A stretch of 64,000 nucleotides of DNA, from the NCBI GenBank assembly GCA_002205125.1, contig NIOE01000007.1:310001-374000 (forward strand). Direction: 5' to 3'. Of this stretch, positions 1-8,909 are shown piece after piece. The stretch is from Roseateles noduli. Its GTDB lineage: Bacteria; Pseudomonadota; Gammaproteobacteria; Burkholderiales; Burkholderiaceae_C. How positions within the stretch are numbered: the first letter of the stretch is position 1; the number at the start of each line of letters is the position of its first letter. The position numbers and the translations under genes are program-made. The notes below the pieces were generated by a model that saw only the letters and a program-made list of their open reading frames with translations, had not been told where the DNA came from and did not search any database.

Positions 1-468
1 GTTGAACTGGTTATTAATGCTTTAGCTCCGGGTGAAATGTTCGCCGGCGGCTTTGCCAAGCTGGTCAGAAGATTTTCAGCTCGATGGATGCGAGATGCGG
101 ACTTCTCCCGCTTGAGCGCGGAACGAAGGGCACGTGCAATCGCGGGTACCCTAAGGAAGCGAGGGCACGCGCCCTTTCCAATGTCTCACGGAGATTGTTG
201 GCGCGGCTCCTCGCAAAGCGGACTGAAGGGACGTTGCCAAGAATCCTCCGACACGCGTCCGCGCCGGGAGAAGGCGTCGCCAGGAGTCTGCAATGGCTGC
301 CCGTTCCAAACGGCACAAGCTCAACATACCGAGAATCTTTGTGTCGAGGAAGCAGTTCTGAGCCGCCGGCTGGAGCTAATGCCTAAACAGTCTCTTCAAT
401 GGGAAAGTTCGACCCGGGAGCTGGCAACCCTGCGGAGGGTCATCGAAATTCGTATGCGCCGTAAATAA
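1..468 (+). CDS. C-terminal part of first gene of recombinase module (5' end cut by window)
   Basis: The reading frame is open from the first base and ends at TAA 466-468, so this is the last 155 codons of a longer gene. The visible part is basic and holds cysteines in zinc-finger-like spacing (HGDC near the middle, later CNGCPF and a Cys 14 residues further on). It is followed 11 nt later by a coiled-coil gene and then a tyrosine recombinase on the same strand, so it is most likely the first member of a three-gene integration module. No recombinase catalytic residue can be assigned in the visible part, so the function is inferred from position only. Confidence 0.6.
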   Translation, partial: VELVINALAPGEMFAGGFAKLVRRFSARWMRDADFSRLSAERRARAIAGTLRKRGHAPFPMSHGDCWRGSSQSGLKGRCQESSDTRPRREKASPGVCNGCPFQTAQAQHTENLCVEEAVLSRRLELMPKQSLQWESSTRELATLRRVIEIRMRRK

Positions 469-479
469 TAGGTGTCGAC

Positions 480-1118
480 ATGAAGAATTCTGCGCGAATT
501 GGTCGAGGCAAGCCGGAAGTGGCACTCAAAGCGGAGCAGATCGCCCTCGAGAATATTCTCCAAAAACTGCGATTGGTTACCTCGATTGTTCAGAACGATT
601 GCTCCGAATCGATTGATGTCAATGAATGGCTAAAAATTTGTCCGCAATCAATCCGAGGATTTAATCAGTGGGATTATTCCGCAGTGCCCGAGCAACTGAG
701 GAAGCAAACTTTCGAGTTCAGGAAGAACGGTAGCAAGACCGTAAAGCGACACCATGGCTTGGAGCAACGCATTGAAGCCGCTGTCGGCTTGGTGAAGGCA
801 CGCTTAAGTGCGTTGCAACGTGTCCCTAGCAAGATCGAGCGAATGGCGTCATTGCGGAGGCAGGCAGCTGAAGCACTTGCATTACGAGATATTGCAATGC
901 TGGAGTTGAAGGCTGAGCGGGATAGCAATAGGATTCGTCACTCGAGTCTGGTTTCAGAGGTCAAACGCGCCCAGCGTTCTGAGACTGAAGCGCTCGCAGC
1001 CCTCCAGAAAATTGAACAGCAATGTGATGCTCTCCGACGCGAAATAGGGCAGTACCAGGCAGGCTCGCAAGTTCTCGCCAACAAGGTCCTCTTGTTACCC
1101 TCACGGAGCCCCAAGTGA
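480..1118 (+). CDS. Coiled-coil protein, middle gene of recombinase module
   Basis: A 212-residue soluble protein. The N-terminal half is mixed alpha with a tryptophan-containing segment around residues 48-68; the C-terminal half (about 115-200) is charged, Leu/Ala-rich and reads as a long coiled coil. No enzymatic motif is visible. It starts 11 nt after the preceding gene and its TGA overlaps the GTG start of the recombinase gene (GTGA), so the three genes are translationally coupled. Small accessory proteins in this place are known in three-gene mobile modules, where they are thought to assist the recombinases; that role is inference here. Confidence 0.65.
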   Translation: MKNSARIGRGKPEVALKAEQIALENILQKLRLVTSIVQNDCSESIDVNEWLKICPQSIRGFNQWDYSAVPEQLRKQTFEFRKNGSKTVKRHHGLEQRIEAAVGLVKARLSALQRVPSKIERMASLRRQAAEALALRDIAMLELKAERDSNRIRHSSLVSEVKRAQRSETEALAALQKIEQQCDALRREIGQYQAGSQVLANKVLLLPSRSPK

Positions 1119-2425
1119 TTCGAAATCGCAGGGTCGCAGATTCGCTTCGCGTGGTGCGAATAGGCACACGCGAGGCTGATCAAACATATTATGTCTTTGA
1201 TCTGAGAAGGCGATGCCTTGTCCGCGAAGTTGTCGACTACCTTGAAAGTCCAACTGTTAGAGATTTAGATATTAAGACTCGTGAGAAATTGGTTTATCAC
1301 CTTGTCCGTCCGCTAGAGTTTCTACGACGTGGTGGCGGAAGTCTGCATGAGATCACTGATGAACTCCTCCGTAAATATCGCGACTGGGAGTTGAAGATTA
1401 CGAAGGAAGATAGGTCGTATCGTGGAAGTGTTCGTACGGCCAAGAAGACCGTGAATTCCAAGATGGATAATATTCTCTTGTGGTTAAGGTGGCTGCAGAC
1501 GGATTATGGAATTGTCTACGATCATTTGACACTGCCGTTCCTTAATGATAAAGGCAAGCATATTTCCGTAAGGAAGAGTTCGCCGGCCTATTTCAAGGGC
1601 GTTGGCGTCAATTCAAAACATAGATCGACAATGCTTCCGCCTACGGAGCAGTTTGACGCTGCATTAGAGGATGCGGTAAGTGGTCCGCGTGACGACTACG
1701 CAGCCTGTCGCAACGGAATCATTGGACAACTGGCTCGCTCCGTCGGGCTTCGATTGGAATCGCTGACGTCTTTGCGAACAGAACAATTCTTTGGCCGGGA
1801 AGTTCGACAAGTCGCCGACGGAATAATCGTTGTTCCCGATTTGCAGAAGTTCGACTTCGACAACGAATTCTTGGTGCCAGCAGTGCTGGTCGAGCACATC
1901 AGAGGATATGTGGAATTCGAGCGAAGGAATTTGATACTCACAAAGAATCAGGGCGTTGACCTGAGCGAAGATCGCTTGTTTCTTTCGTCTAGGAATGCTA
2001 AGCCTTTAACTGGCCGGGCAGTCAGCGCAATATTCGGAAGGGCCATGCGTGGCGCCGGCTTCCCGAAAGGCAGTTCGGTACATGCTTTCCGAAAAGAGTT
2101 CGGCACAAGGACGGCCGAGCAGGAGACCTTGGCTCGCTTGCATTCGGGGTTGGATACTTCGTCTCTGACTATTGCAAAGTCAGTGTCTCTGCGCCTCGGG
2201 CAATCGTCCGCTGAATCGAGTGCGCCATACGTGCTCCAGCAACAAACATCACTAGGCCGTGACGCGCTTCGGAATACCCTCGAAAAAGTGCAGCAGGTCG
2301 AGACTGATCTGGCGGCAGCCGTTAGGTCTAACGAAGAGCTGACCTCCATATTGATCGAGAAGGAGTTAGCACTGAAGGAGAAGGATGCACTGATCGAGCA
2401 GCTGAAGCATGGGGGAGAGGTCTGA
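1115..2425 (+). CDS. Tyrosine-type site-specific recombinase with C-terminal coiled coil
   Basis: 436 residues, GTG start overlapping the upstream stop. The catalytic half shows Arg213 (GLRLESL), a possible beta-strand Lys245, the HxxR box at His323-Arg326 (HAFR), Gln363 where most relatives have His (LGQSS) and the nucleophile candidate Tyr372 (APYV). The N-terminal 150 residues resemble a SAM-like core-binding region. After the tyrosine there is a heptad-rich tail of about 60 residues that ordinary phage integrases lack. It probably catalyses integration and excision of the island at comM together with the two genes upstream. Confidence 0.85.
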   Translation: MIRNRRVADSLRVVRIGTREADQTYYVFDLRRRCLVREVVDYLESPTVRDLDIKTREKLVYHLVRPLEFLRRGGGSLHEITDELLRKYRDWELKITKEDRSYRGSVRTAKKTVNSKMDNILLWLRWLQTDYGIVYDHLTLPFLNDKGKHISVRKSSPAYFKGVGVNSKHRSTMLPPTEQFDAALEDAVSGPRDDYAACRNGIIGQLARSVGLRLESLTSLRTEQFFGREVRQVADGIIVVPDLQKFDFDNEFLVPAVLVEHIRGYVEFERRNLILTKNQGVDLSEDRLFLSSRNAKPLTGRAVSAIFGRAMRGAGFPKGSSVHAFRKEFGTRTAEQETLARLHSGLDTSSLTIAKSVSLRLGQSSAESSAPYVLQQQTSLGRDALRNTLEKVQQVETDLAAAVRSNEELTSILIEKELALKEKDALIEQLKHGGEV

Positions 2426-2782
2426 GATTTTCAGAATTCGACCAAACCTGAGCCCCCTGTCGGCAGAACGGGCTAGGCTTCAGTTGAACCGCGTGCGTTT
2501 AGACGTCGTTATCGCAACGTGGCTGCGACCTTCGGGACGGGTGGGCGGCACGGCGAATAATCGGTACAAATAACCCGCCGAGGCGAAGCGACACGGGGCT
2601 TGCAGCATTACTGCACCGAAGGCGAGCTTCCAAGTGTCCACCAGTCAGAATCCAATTTTCCCGGCTTCCCGTGCATGACTGACCGTTGGTCGCCGACGTC
2701 CGCAGCAAGCTCGGTCGGGTTGTGCATAGATTCTGCTCAAGGTCTCCAGAACTCGACCAGTGACGTTGCGGCCGGCCTTAAG
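2426..2782. other. Gene-free stretch between recombinase module and cargo
   Basis: About 357 bases between two converging genes. Short frames exist on both strands but none has a ribosome binding site or protein-like composition. No terminator with a T-run was seen. It separates the integration module from the first cargo operon. Confidence 0.5.
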
Positions 2783-3673
2783 TCAATGAGCTAGACCAAA
2801 TTCGGTCTTGAGCGTCTCGACGTCCAAGGCTTCAAGCTGGCTTAGCTTCAGGATCGCGATGCGGTGAGACGCCGGCTTCATGGGCAGCGACGCGAGGACG
2901 CTATCGCGCATAGCGAGGTAATTTCGCTTGCTCCACACTGCGTCCTCAACTCCGACGATCAAGCAGGTATTTGGTGCTCGCCCCACCGCGTTCTCGTACA
3001 CCAGGGCCGCCGCGCGCAGGGTGAGCGCGACCTGCAAGAGCCAACCGGCGTTGAAGCCTCGCCGGATCACCTTGACCTCAACCAGATAGTCCTTCGATAG
3101 CAGCGGCCCCCCCCGCAGGATGACGTCTACCCCGATGTCGCCCACCATCATTTCGTATTGAACGGTGTAGTTGGGCAGGAGCTGCTGCAGATGCTCTGCA
3201 AAACGCTCTTCAATCCTGTTGGCGCCAGCATGCGCTCGACCGGCCACAACTAGCTGCGGCGCTTCGGTCACCGTGACTTCGTCTGATTCGCGGACCGGGT
3301 TCAACTCTGCTGCCTCGTCTTCGGTCTGCTGGCGGACTGATGCCTGCTTCACCTGGAAGTCGAGTTTGGCAATCTGGTCGGACAAGTTTTGCAGCCCGTG
3401 CCACTTCAACACCCCCCAACCCGCAAGCACCAGCCCCAGAACTGCGGCCACCGGGGTGCCCCATGGTGCAAGCTTCAACAGGGTCTCCACGATGGCCTGG
3501 CGCTGACGAATCGCATTTTGCGCAGCGAGACTCAACGCATTCAGGTCGGCTTCCTTGATGAGCAGGTCAAACGGCTCCCTGAGCAAGAGCCAGAGAAGCA
3601 GCATCGCAACTGCGGCGAAGGCCAGGCCGGCAGACACTGCGAACTTGTAGAGGTCACCGAACTCGAACTTCAC
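2783..3673 (-). CDS. Membrane-anchored PD-(D/E)XK-like nuclease
   Basis: About 296 residues. Two hydrophobic helices (about 10-31 and 73-91) are followed by a short coiled region and a soluble C-terminal domain with the restriction-endonuclease pattern: Glu near residue 156 (IEERF), Asp183 (IGVDVI), then Glu199-x-Lys201 (VEVKV). This predicts a DNA-cleaving domain tethered to the inner membrane. Two starts are possible: TTG at 3679 or GTG at 3673. GTG is preferred because it overlaps the TGA of a 23-codon frame with a strong ribosome binding site (GTGA). The gene is last in a same-strand run hamA-hamB-coiled coil-this gene. I do not recognise it as a named defence protein. Confidence 0.7.
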   Translation of the reverse strand: MKFEFGDLYKFAVSAGLAFAAVAMLLLWLLLREPFDLLIKEADLNALSLAAQNAIRQRQAIVETLLKLAPWGTPVAAVLGLVLAGWGVLKWHGLQNLSDQIAKLDFQVKQASVRQQTEDEAAELNPVRESDEVTVTEAPQLVVAGRAHAGANRIEERFAEHLQQLLPNYTVQYEMMVGDIGVDVILRGGPLLSKDYLVEVKVIRRGFNAGWLLQVALTLRAAALVYENAVGRAPNTCLIVGVEDAVWSKRNYLAMRDSVLASLPMKPASHRIAILKLSQLEALDVETLKTEFGLAH

Positions 3674-3741
3674 GTGCAAACTTTCCGCCAGTCTGACGTC
3701 TTACGAGAGCTGTCGGCGCTTACCTTGATACCGTGGTTCAT
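3670..3741 (-). CDS. Short 23-codon leader frame coupled to the membrane nuclease gene
   Basis: ATG at 3741-3739 is preceded by a GGGGAGGG ribosome binding site, and its TGA overlaps the GTG start of the downstream nuclease gene. The nuclease gene has no binding site of its own, so this frame probably drives its translation by coupling. The start of the peptide (MNHGIKV) resembles a 14-codon frame in the preceding gap (MLNHKGVKV, 4704-4660). Whether the peptide itself has a role is unknown. Confidence 0.4.
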   Translation of the reverse strand: MNHGIKVSADSSRKTSDWRKVCT

Positions 3742-3744
3742 GGT
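3721..3744. repeat. Imperfect repeat, copy 2 (copy 1 at 4677-4703)
   Basis: The core ACCTTGAYACC(TTT)GTGGTTCA appears in both short gaps of the hamB-downstream operon, at 4677-4703 and at 3721-3744, with a 3-base gap in the alignment. On the coding strand both copies encode the start of a short frame with the shared pattern NH(K)G(V/I)KV. Each precedes a membrane-protein gene. Confidence 0.5.
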
Positions 3745-3793
3745 TATACCCTCCCCTTTTTGAGACTCATCCGGCTGGCGTTTCGGCTGGAGC

Positions 3794-4660
3794 CTACTGC
3801 AGCGTTCGCCGCTTGTAGAAATCCGTGATGATGGCCGCTACGCCGTCGGAAACTATCTTCTCCTTGGCGAAGTAGTCCTTTAGGCTGGATTCCTGGAGCT
3901 CCGCTGCGCGCAGGTCGCGAGCGCACTGGTGGTCGATGGAGATGCTCTTGATGCGATCCTTGTATTCGTCGGAGCTCTTCGCGGCATCACACTTTGCCTG
4001 GGCTTCCCGCTTCCTTTGCGTCACCACCAATTTCCTCGCTGCCACCGCCGCGTCGAAGGTGCTCACCTCCTCTTGAAAATGGGGAAGGCGCTCTTGAACG
4101 GACCGCAGCAGGTAGAGCTTGTCGTCCGCATGCATAGGCGCAAGGTTGGTGCTGTTGAGAACACGCTGTTCCACGCATTCAAGGAGTCCGCTGTCCACCG
4201 CCAGGTCCTTAGTGCATGTGCCAAGCACGATTGAATGGAACTCGCGGGTCAGCCGGGGCAGCAACTGCTGGTACTGCGAGTCAACGGTCCCCCGCAACTG
4301 ACCGACTTCGGTCTGAGCCTTGGTCAGACCAGCACGGGCATCTGCAGCCAAGCGCGTCAGGCGTGCCATCGTGGTCGAGACTTGGCGAAGCTCTGCTTCC
4401 GCCTGTGCAACCTTCGCCTCCATCTCCCTAAGCTCGATGGTCTTCTTGGCGATGTCTTCATCTAAGAGTGACTTTTGATAGATCGGCAGCACCGTGTAGA
4501 AGTAGCCGAAGACCGCCAATACAAGGACGCCGAGCTGTGATGCATTCGCCAGCCGCTGAAGTAAGAGGTCGATCCTGGGCATCGACGGGGCGCCTCCGGA
4601 GGGCGACTTCGAGCCCTGCTGGCTGTCGACGCGGCGACGCTGGCCGAGGACTTTAGGCAT
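3794..4660 (-). CDS. Single-pass membrane protein with long coiled coil
   Basis: 288 residues from the ATG at 4660 (a GTG one codon earlier is possible). A basic N-terminal tail of about 40 residues is followed by one transmembrane helix (about 42-62), then a strong Glu/Ala/Leu coiled coil (about 68-130) and a helical Cys-containing tail. No catalytic motif is visible. It starts right after hamB; the ATG shares one base with the TGA of a short frame (TGATG). With the next gene it forms a membrane pair downstream of Hachiman, possibly a sensor or scaffold for the membrane nuclease. That pairing is inference. Confidence 0.6.
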   Translation of the reverse strand: MPKVLGQRRRVDSQQGSKSPSGGAPSMPRIDLLLQRLANASQLGVLVLAVFGYFYTVLPIYQKSLLDEDIAKKTIELREMEAKVAQAEAELRQVSTTMARLTRLAADARAGLTKAQTEVGQLRGTVDSQYQQLLPRLTREFHSIVLGTCTKDLAVDSGLLECVEQRVLNSTNLAPMHADDKLYLLRSVQERLPHFQEEVSTFDAAVAARKLVVTQRKREAQAKCDAAKSSDEYKDRIKSISIDHQCARDLRAAELQESSLKDYFAKEKIVSDGVAAIITDFYKRRTLQ

Positions 4661-4707
4661 CACGAGTGCTCATCTTCGACCTTGACACCTTTGTGGTTCA
4701 GCATCCG

Positions 4708-6870
4708 TCATTGAAGGAGGGACGGCCCATCTATGGCCGCGATGCCATCGCGACACAGTGGCTTCACCAGCGCGCGTTCGAAGGCGCTGAGATTTCTGAA
4801 GTCAGAAGATGCTCTAGCGTTCAACGCGGCCAAGGCCTTATCAAGCGTGTCGGGATTGCCGAGGGCCGGCGCCAAGCGCAGCCCGAGCTGCAGCGGAATC
4901 CCGTACTCCTCAAGTGCGATGATGACGGGGTTCATGAAGAGCGACTCCATCTGTCCGCAGAAGAACGCGTAGTCGCCCGGCCTGCGTCGATTGCGGCGTA
5001 GGACCTCAGCTTGGATGCGGTTGACCGCGCCCATGAGCCGTGGGGCCCTGAAGCTCATCCATTGCCGAGCAAACTCCAGGAAGTTCTCCATCGCTTCATC
5101 GGCGTCGTCGCCCGCTTTCCCCTTCATCGCTAGAGCCATTTGCGCAGCGTAGTTCGGCGTTGTTCGGTACCGATTCACCAGGAAGGTCAGTTGACTCGCA
5201 GATGTGACGCCGGCTGCGCTTCTAACCTTGAAGTGGCGCCAAGCCAAGTCGAAAACCGCCTTCAGCTGGTCGTAGTTCGGCAGACCCGTCCAGGACAGCA
5301 GCGCGCCGTACTTATCGAGGTTGCTGCCAATCTCACGAGCGAGTGCAATCTGGGCCCAAGGGTCCAGCCCCACGTTCTCCTGGATGGTGTCCAGCGACAA
5401 CCAGTTCTGCTCCCAAATTTGACGCATGCGACGCGATGCGTCGTTGGAGAGGTCTTGCTCGTCGAGCTGCACGAGAAGAGCGTCGGGCGCGCTTTCATTT
5501 TGCGTGAAGACCGGGATGTCTACGAACTGCAGCTCCTTCTCAGGAGCATCGTGGAAAAGGTACACATGACCTACGAAGTGCCTCCACATCCGGCCCGACC
5601 GTCCGCGGATGTTGTTGAAGGTGAAGAAGTCGTACTTCTTTCGGTTGATTTTGTTGTCGGCGACGACCACGTTGCGCGCCGCAGTATTCACACCCTCGAT
5701 GAGCGTGGAGGTACACACAAGATAGTCGAGATGCCCCTCGTTGAACAAACGCACCAACAGTTGGGCGATGGAGCGAGGTAGCTTCCCGTGATGGGTTCCC
5801 ACCTTCCGTTTGAGGGCGTCAACGAGGGCCCACTTGGCGCTGTAGTTCGCGCTGATCCAGTCGATGGCGGCGGAAAGCAGCGGACTTGGTGGACTCACCC
5901 GATGGACATCTGCCACCGCCTTGCTGAGTTTGCGAGCGCCTTTGACTGAACCGCTGAAGACAAGGGAGGGACCTTCAAGCTTCGGTACCAACTTCTGCAG
6001 CCTTGCGACGTCAGTCCCGCCCTCCGGGACAGGGTGGGTCTCCGATGCCACCGTGCTGAAGTCCGTCTTGATGAATGTGCATCGGTAGTTCGCGCCGAAG
6101 TCGTCTGGCAACTCGTTAATGTTTGGGCCGAGCATGTAGAACTGCTTAGCCTGCTTCACTAGGCGGTAGAAGGCTTGGTTGAGCAGAACCGAGCGCTCAA
6201 CTCCATCACCGCCATCTTCGATCTGGAGCTTGTAGAACTCGTCGATCACGAAGAAGTCGACAGAGTCGATGTGAGGGTTCTCGACAACCCGCTCCTGCGT
6301 ATGGACGAAAATATTGCGTTCGGCTGGCACCTGACTCAGGTGCGTGATGACCTTGTACTGGTCTCTGAACCTCATCAGGCGCCGACGCGTCTCATCAACG
6401 AGTGCCAGGGTAGGCACAACCACCACGATGTTGTCGTGGCGGCCGCTGGCAATGACCGCGTCAATGATGAGGCTCTTGCCGAAGCTAGTGGGTGCACTCA
6501 GGATGACGTTTCGCCCGGCCATCAGCTCGCGGTAGACCTCGGCCTGCTTCGCGGTGAAGACGATGCTGGCGGGCATCGAGTCGGGCCGATGTGTCTCCGT
6601 CGCGATCTGCACCGCGACATCCATCTCCTCGTGCTCGATGTACGGGAATAGTCCGACGCGACGCAGCAGAGTTTGGACAACCGGCTTGTAGTTCTCGAAG
6701 GCTTCAGGCTGTTCCAGCATTCGCACGAGCAACTCTCGCGCCTGCTGCAACTGGTCCTCGTCGTCTGCCAACGAGGTGAATGCTGCAAGGTCTGCGAGGA
6801 ACCTAAACGGGTCCAGCGCCTCACCGCGGCCAGCGGCCTGAAGGCTCTCCCGGAGTTGGCGATAGCTCAT
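4708..6870 (-). CDS. hamB: Hachiman system helicase HamB
   Basis: 720-residue superfamily 2 helicase. Walker A is at 125-133 (SAPTSFGKS), the DExx box at Asp210-Glu211 (VIDEF), a motif V-like stretch at 388-395 (STLIEGVN) and motif VI at 423-427 (GRSGR). The ATG overlaps the TGA of the DUF1837 gene (ATGA), the gene order typical of Hachiman. In the known system HamB is a DNA-translocating helicase that senses damaged or phage DNA and restrains HamA until triggered. The identity rests on the HamA partner and operon structure as well as the helicase motifs. Confidence 0.9.
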   Translation of the reverse strand: MSYRQLRESLQAAGRGEALDPFRFLADLAAFTSLADDEDQLQQARELLVRMLEQPEAFENYKPVVQTLLRRVGLFPYIEHEEMDVAVQIATETHRPDSMPASIVFTAKQAEVYRELMAGRNVILSAPTSFGKSLIIDAVIASGRHDNIVVVVPTLALVDETRRRLMRFRDQYKVITHLSQVPAERNIFVHTQERVVENPHIDSVDFFVIDEFYKLQIEDGGDGVERSVLLNQAFYRLVKQAKQFYMLGPNINELPDDFGANYRCTFIKTDFSTVASETHPVPEGGTDVARLQKLVPKLEGPSLVFSGSVKGARKLSKAVADVHRVSPPSPLLSAAIDWISANYSAKWALVDALKRKVGTHHGKLPRSIAQLLVRLFNEGHLDYLVCTSTLIEGVNTAARNVVVADNKINRKKYDFFTFNNIRGRSGRMWRHFVGHVYLFHDAPEKELQFVDIPVFTQNESAPDALLVQLDEQDLSNDASRRMRQIWEQNWLSLDTIQENVGLDPWAQIALAREIGSNLDKYGALLSWTGLPNYDQLKAVFDLAWRHFKVRSAAGVTSASQLTFLVNRYRTTPNYAAQMALAMKGKAGDDADEAMENFLEFARQWMSFRAPRLMGAVNRIQAEVLRRNRRRPGDYAFFCGQMESLFMNPVIIALEEYGIPLQLGLRLAPALGNPDTLDKALAALNARASSDFRNLSAFERALVKPLCRDGIAAIDGPSLLQ

Positions 6871-7703
6871 ATGTCTTGGGCGGATGACAGCCGCTTGTGC
6901 AGTTGAGTCAGCAGCTCTTGTTTGCTGGCCATGGGGAACAGGAACAGCTCAACGCGAACCTTGGTCAGCTTGTTCTTGGCCACAAACTTCTGGTGGTTCG
7001 CCACCAACTCCGCTTCAAGAGCCTGTTTGTATGCCACCGATGCGGTGGTGAAGCCCTGCGCAGTCGTGCTCTCGTAGGTCAGCAGTACCGGAACGACGAT
7101 TGCGGTCACAACCTCGTCGAGTGAGCGGTTCCTGTTAAGCAGGTCCTGCAACGCCTTGGTGCCCGACCAGTCGCGGTCCAACTTGTTCACGATGAGGCCG
7201 AACTCCTTTTTCAGGTAGTCGTCCTTGAAGTGGTCTTCGAGCTCCTTGACCACGTGGTCAATGGCCAGCCCGATGGCCTTGTAGAACTTGACTTCGCCGA
7301 GCCAGAGCTCCAAGCCACCGGGTGTGGCAAGTACATGGACCGCGTCGAAGCCCTTGACGGTGTTGTTGACCGAGTCCTTGAAGAAAATCTTGCTGATGGC
7401 GGGCTCCGTCCCTACGGTTTCGCGCATCAACGCATGGAGGATGAGTTCGCCGAACTCACCCCTGCGGTCGTACTTATCCGTGTCGTAGACGATCTGAGCT
7501 GCCTTGCGCAACTGGGCCACGGCATTGGTCTGGTCGATGGAGGCGCGCTCCGAATAGGACAGTGAGAACTCGGGCAACCACTCCATCAGGTAGTGGGAGA
7601 GTTCCTTGGCGCGCCACTTTCCGGACTCGTAGCCGGCACAGACGCCGTGCAGCTTTGGATCGAGCACCAAGTGCCGACAGTGCACACTGAAAAACGAAGC
7701 CAT
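6867..7703 (-). CDS. hamA: Hachiman system nuclease HamA (DUF1837)
   Basis: 278 residues from ATG 7703, which has a GGAGGA binding site just upstream; the frame is open further upstream but that part is not protein-like. The core carries the DUF1837 nuclease pattern: Glu86 (FGELIL), KDS at 109-111, Asp120 (KGFDAVHV) and Glu137-x-Lys139 (LGEVKF). HamA is the DNase effector of the Hachiman anti-phage system and is released or activated when HamB meets target DNA. It overlaps hamB by 4 nt. All expected active-site residues are present, so the system looks functional. Confidence 0.92.
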   Translation of the reverse strand: MASFFSVHCRHLVLDPKLHGVCAGYESGKWRAKELSHYLMEWLPEFSLSYSERASIDQTNAVAQLRKAAQIVYDTDKYDRRGEFGELILHALMRETVGTEPAISKIFFKDSVNNTVKGFDAVHVLATPGGLELWLGEVKFYKAIGLAIDHVVKELEDHFKDDYLKKEFGLIVNKLDRDWSGTKALQDLLNRNRSLDEVVTAIVVPVLLTYESTTAQGFTTASVAYKQALEAELVANHQKFVAKNKLTKVRVELFLFPMASKQELLTQLHKRLSSAQDI

Positions 7704-7958
7704 ACTCCTCCGAACGCCTATCAGCGCTCGACGGTGAGGCCCGCGACTTAACACGTCACATGGCTTTGGAGCCCGTTCGCGACGTGCATGCCGAGGCCTC
7801 CCGCCCCAGCCCTGTGGATGTATTTCTTCGTAACAGCATACAGCAGCCCTTGCTCTGGATTCGGGTGCCGCCTGTGTTCGTCCGCGGGGATGCCAAGACA
7901 TGCCGTGAGCTTCAGCTACTGTTGGCTCAGGGCATGAGCTAGTAGGCGCTTGCCGCGA

Positions 7959-8468
7959 TCATCCAATCATCTCCGCCGGCAGGAGGCGCACTCCCTCCGG
8001 ACAGAACTGAAGCACACAGCGTCGACGCTCGGCCACTGCATTTACAACGTCCAGCATCCCTGGGCTGGCCGCGAGCGCTTCCCGTTCCGTGAGGTGCCAC
8101 CAGACCAGACTCCCGGCCTTGTTGCCGCAGCCGAAGAGAAGCAGCTCCTCGTCCAGATCGGCATGGACAGCCTTTTCCTCGATGGTCATCAGGTCCCAGA
8201 TGTCGTCGTCTGAAGCATTGGTCATCAGTGAGAACCAGCCTTCGAGGTCCAGCTGCGGGTGCTCAACGCGATGCAGTTGCTGACCCAGCAAGGTGGAGAA
8301 CGCCGCCGGCTTGAGCAGCGGCCGAACCCGGTGGAGCGCGTCAACAAGCGCGGCTTCAGAGGTCAGTTTGGCCAGCGCGCTGGCATGCCCGAGGTGGAAC
8401 TGGGCCGGAGCCTCGTCGATGAGGCGCAGGAAGGGCGCGGAGTACGTAGGCTCGGACGGGAGGGGCAT
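7959..8468 (-). CDS. Unknown protein upstream of hamAB
   Basis: 169 residues from ATG 8468 (another ATG at 8507 is possible; neither has a strong binding site). The protein is soluble and acidic, with a Trp-containing segment (WFSL, IWDL) and a C-terminal beta-rich part. No motif is recognised. It is co-directional with hamA but 255 nt away, so it may have its own promoter. It is divergent from the SIR2 gene. Confidence 0.55.
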   Translation of the reverse strand: MPLPSEPTYSAPFLRLIDEAPAQFHLGHASALAKLTSEAALVDALHRVRPLLKPAAFSTLLGQQLHRVEHPQLDLEGWFSLMTNASDDDIWDLMTIEEKAVHADLDEELLLFGCGNKAGSLVWWHLTEREALAASPGMLDVVNAVAERRRCVLQFCPEGVRLLPAEMIG

Positions 8469-8909
8469 GTTTCTACTCTTGTGATGGAAGGGATTGCTGA
8501 TGGACATCAGCTGCACAAGACAATGTAGGAAACCCGTCGGGGGATGAGCGCTGCAACTTGCAGGGACACTGCGAGAAGTGACCTGTTTGGTGCGGAGTTC
8601 TTTCAAAAGAAACTCGCCATTGCGACGGGCGCCGATGGGCAGCGCACGACGCACCCCCCCAGAGTTCTCCATCGTCGAGAGTCCGTGCACAGTTCCAGTG
8701 GGAGAGGTCCTGGATGCCTCCACTTCGGGCGGCACCAAGACGGCATCGTCTGCACCTCCAGATTAGCGACGCGACCTCTCGTGGTCCGTCGCGCGCAGGC
8801 TGACTCGGTCGAGCCGCGCATCGCGGCCTCAACCCCTACGGCCTCCTGCACAATCAGATACAAACTACACAGGAGCGGGCCATCCGGCTGTTTCCTGGGA
8901 GGCCTCGTC
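8469..8909. other. Divergent intergenic region upstream of SIR2-HerA
   Basis: About 440 bases between a minus-strand gene and the SIR2 gene. The SIR2 frame is open through most of it but is low-quality protein sequence, and the gene has a better start at 8910. The region should hold promoters for both sides; no clear -35/-10 pair stands out. Confidence 0.5.

Noticed and set aside
4660-4704. 14-codon frame after hamB as an independent gene
   Set aside because: It has no ribosome binding site; only its similarity to the 23-codon frame and its TGATG overlap are notable, so it is reported as part of a repeat.
8544-8909. Upstream extension of the SIR2 gene
   Set aside because: Not protein-like, no binding site; GTG 8910 has GGGAGG at good spacing and starts right before the SIR2 domain.
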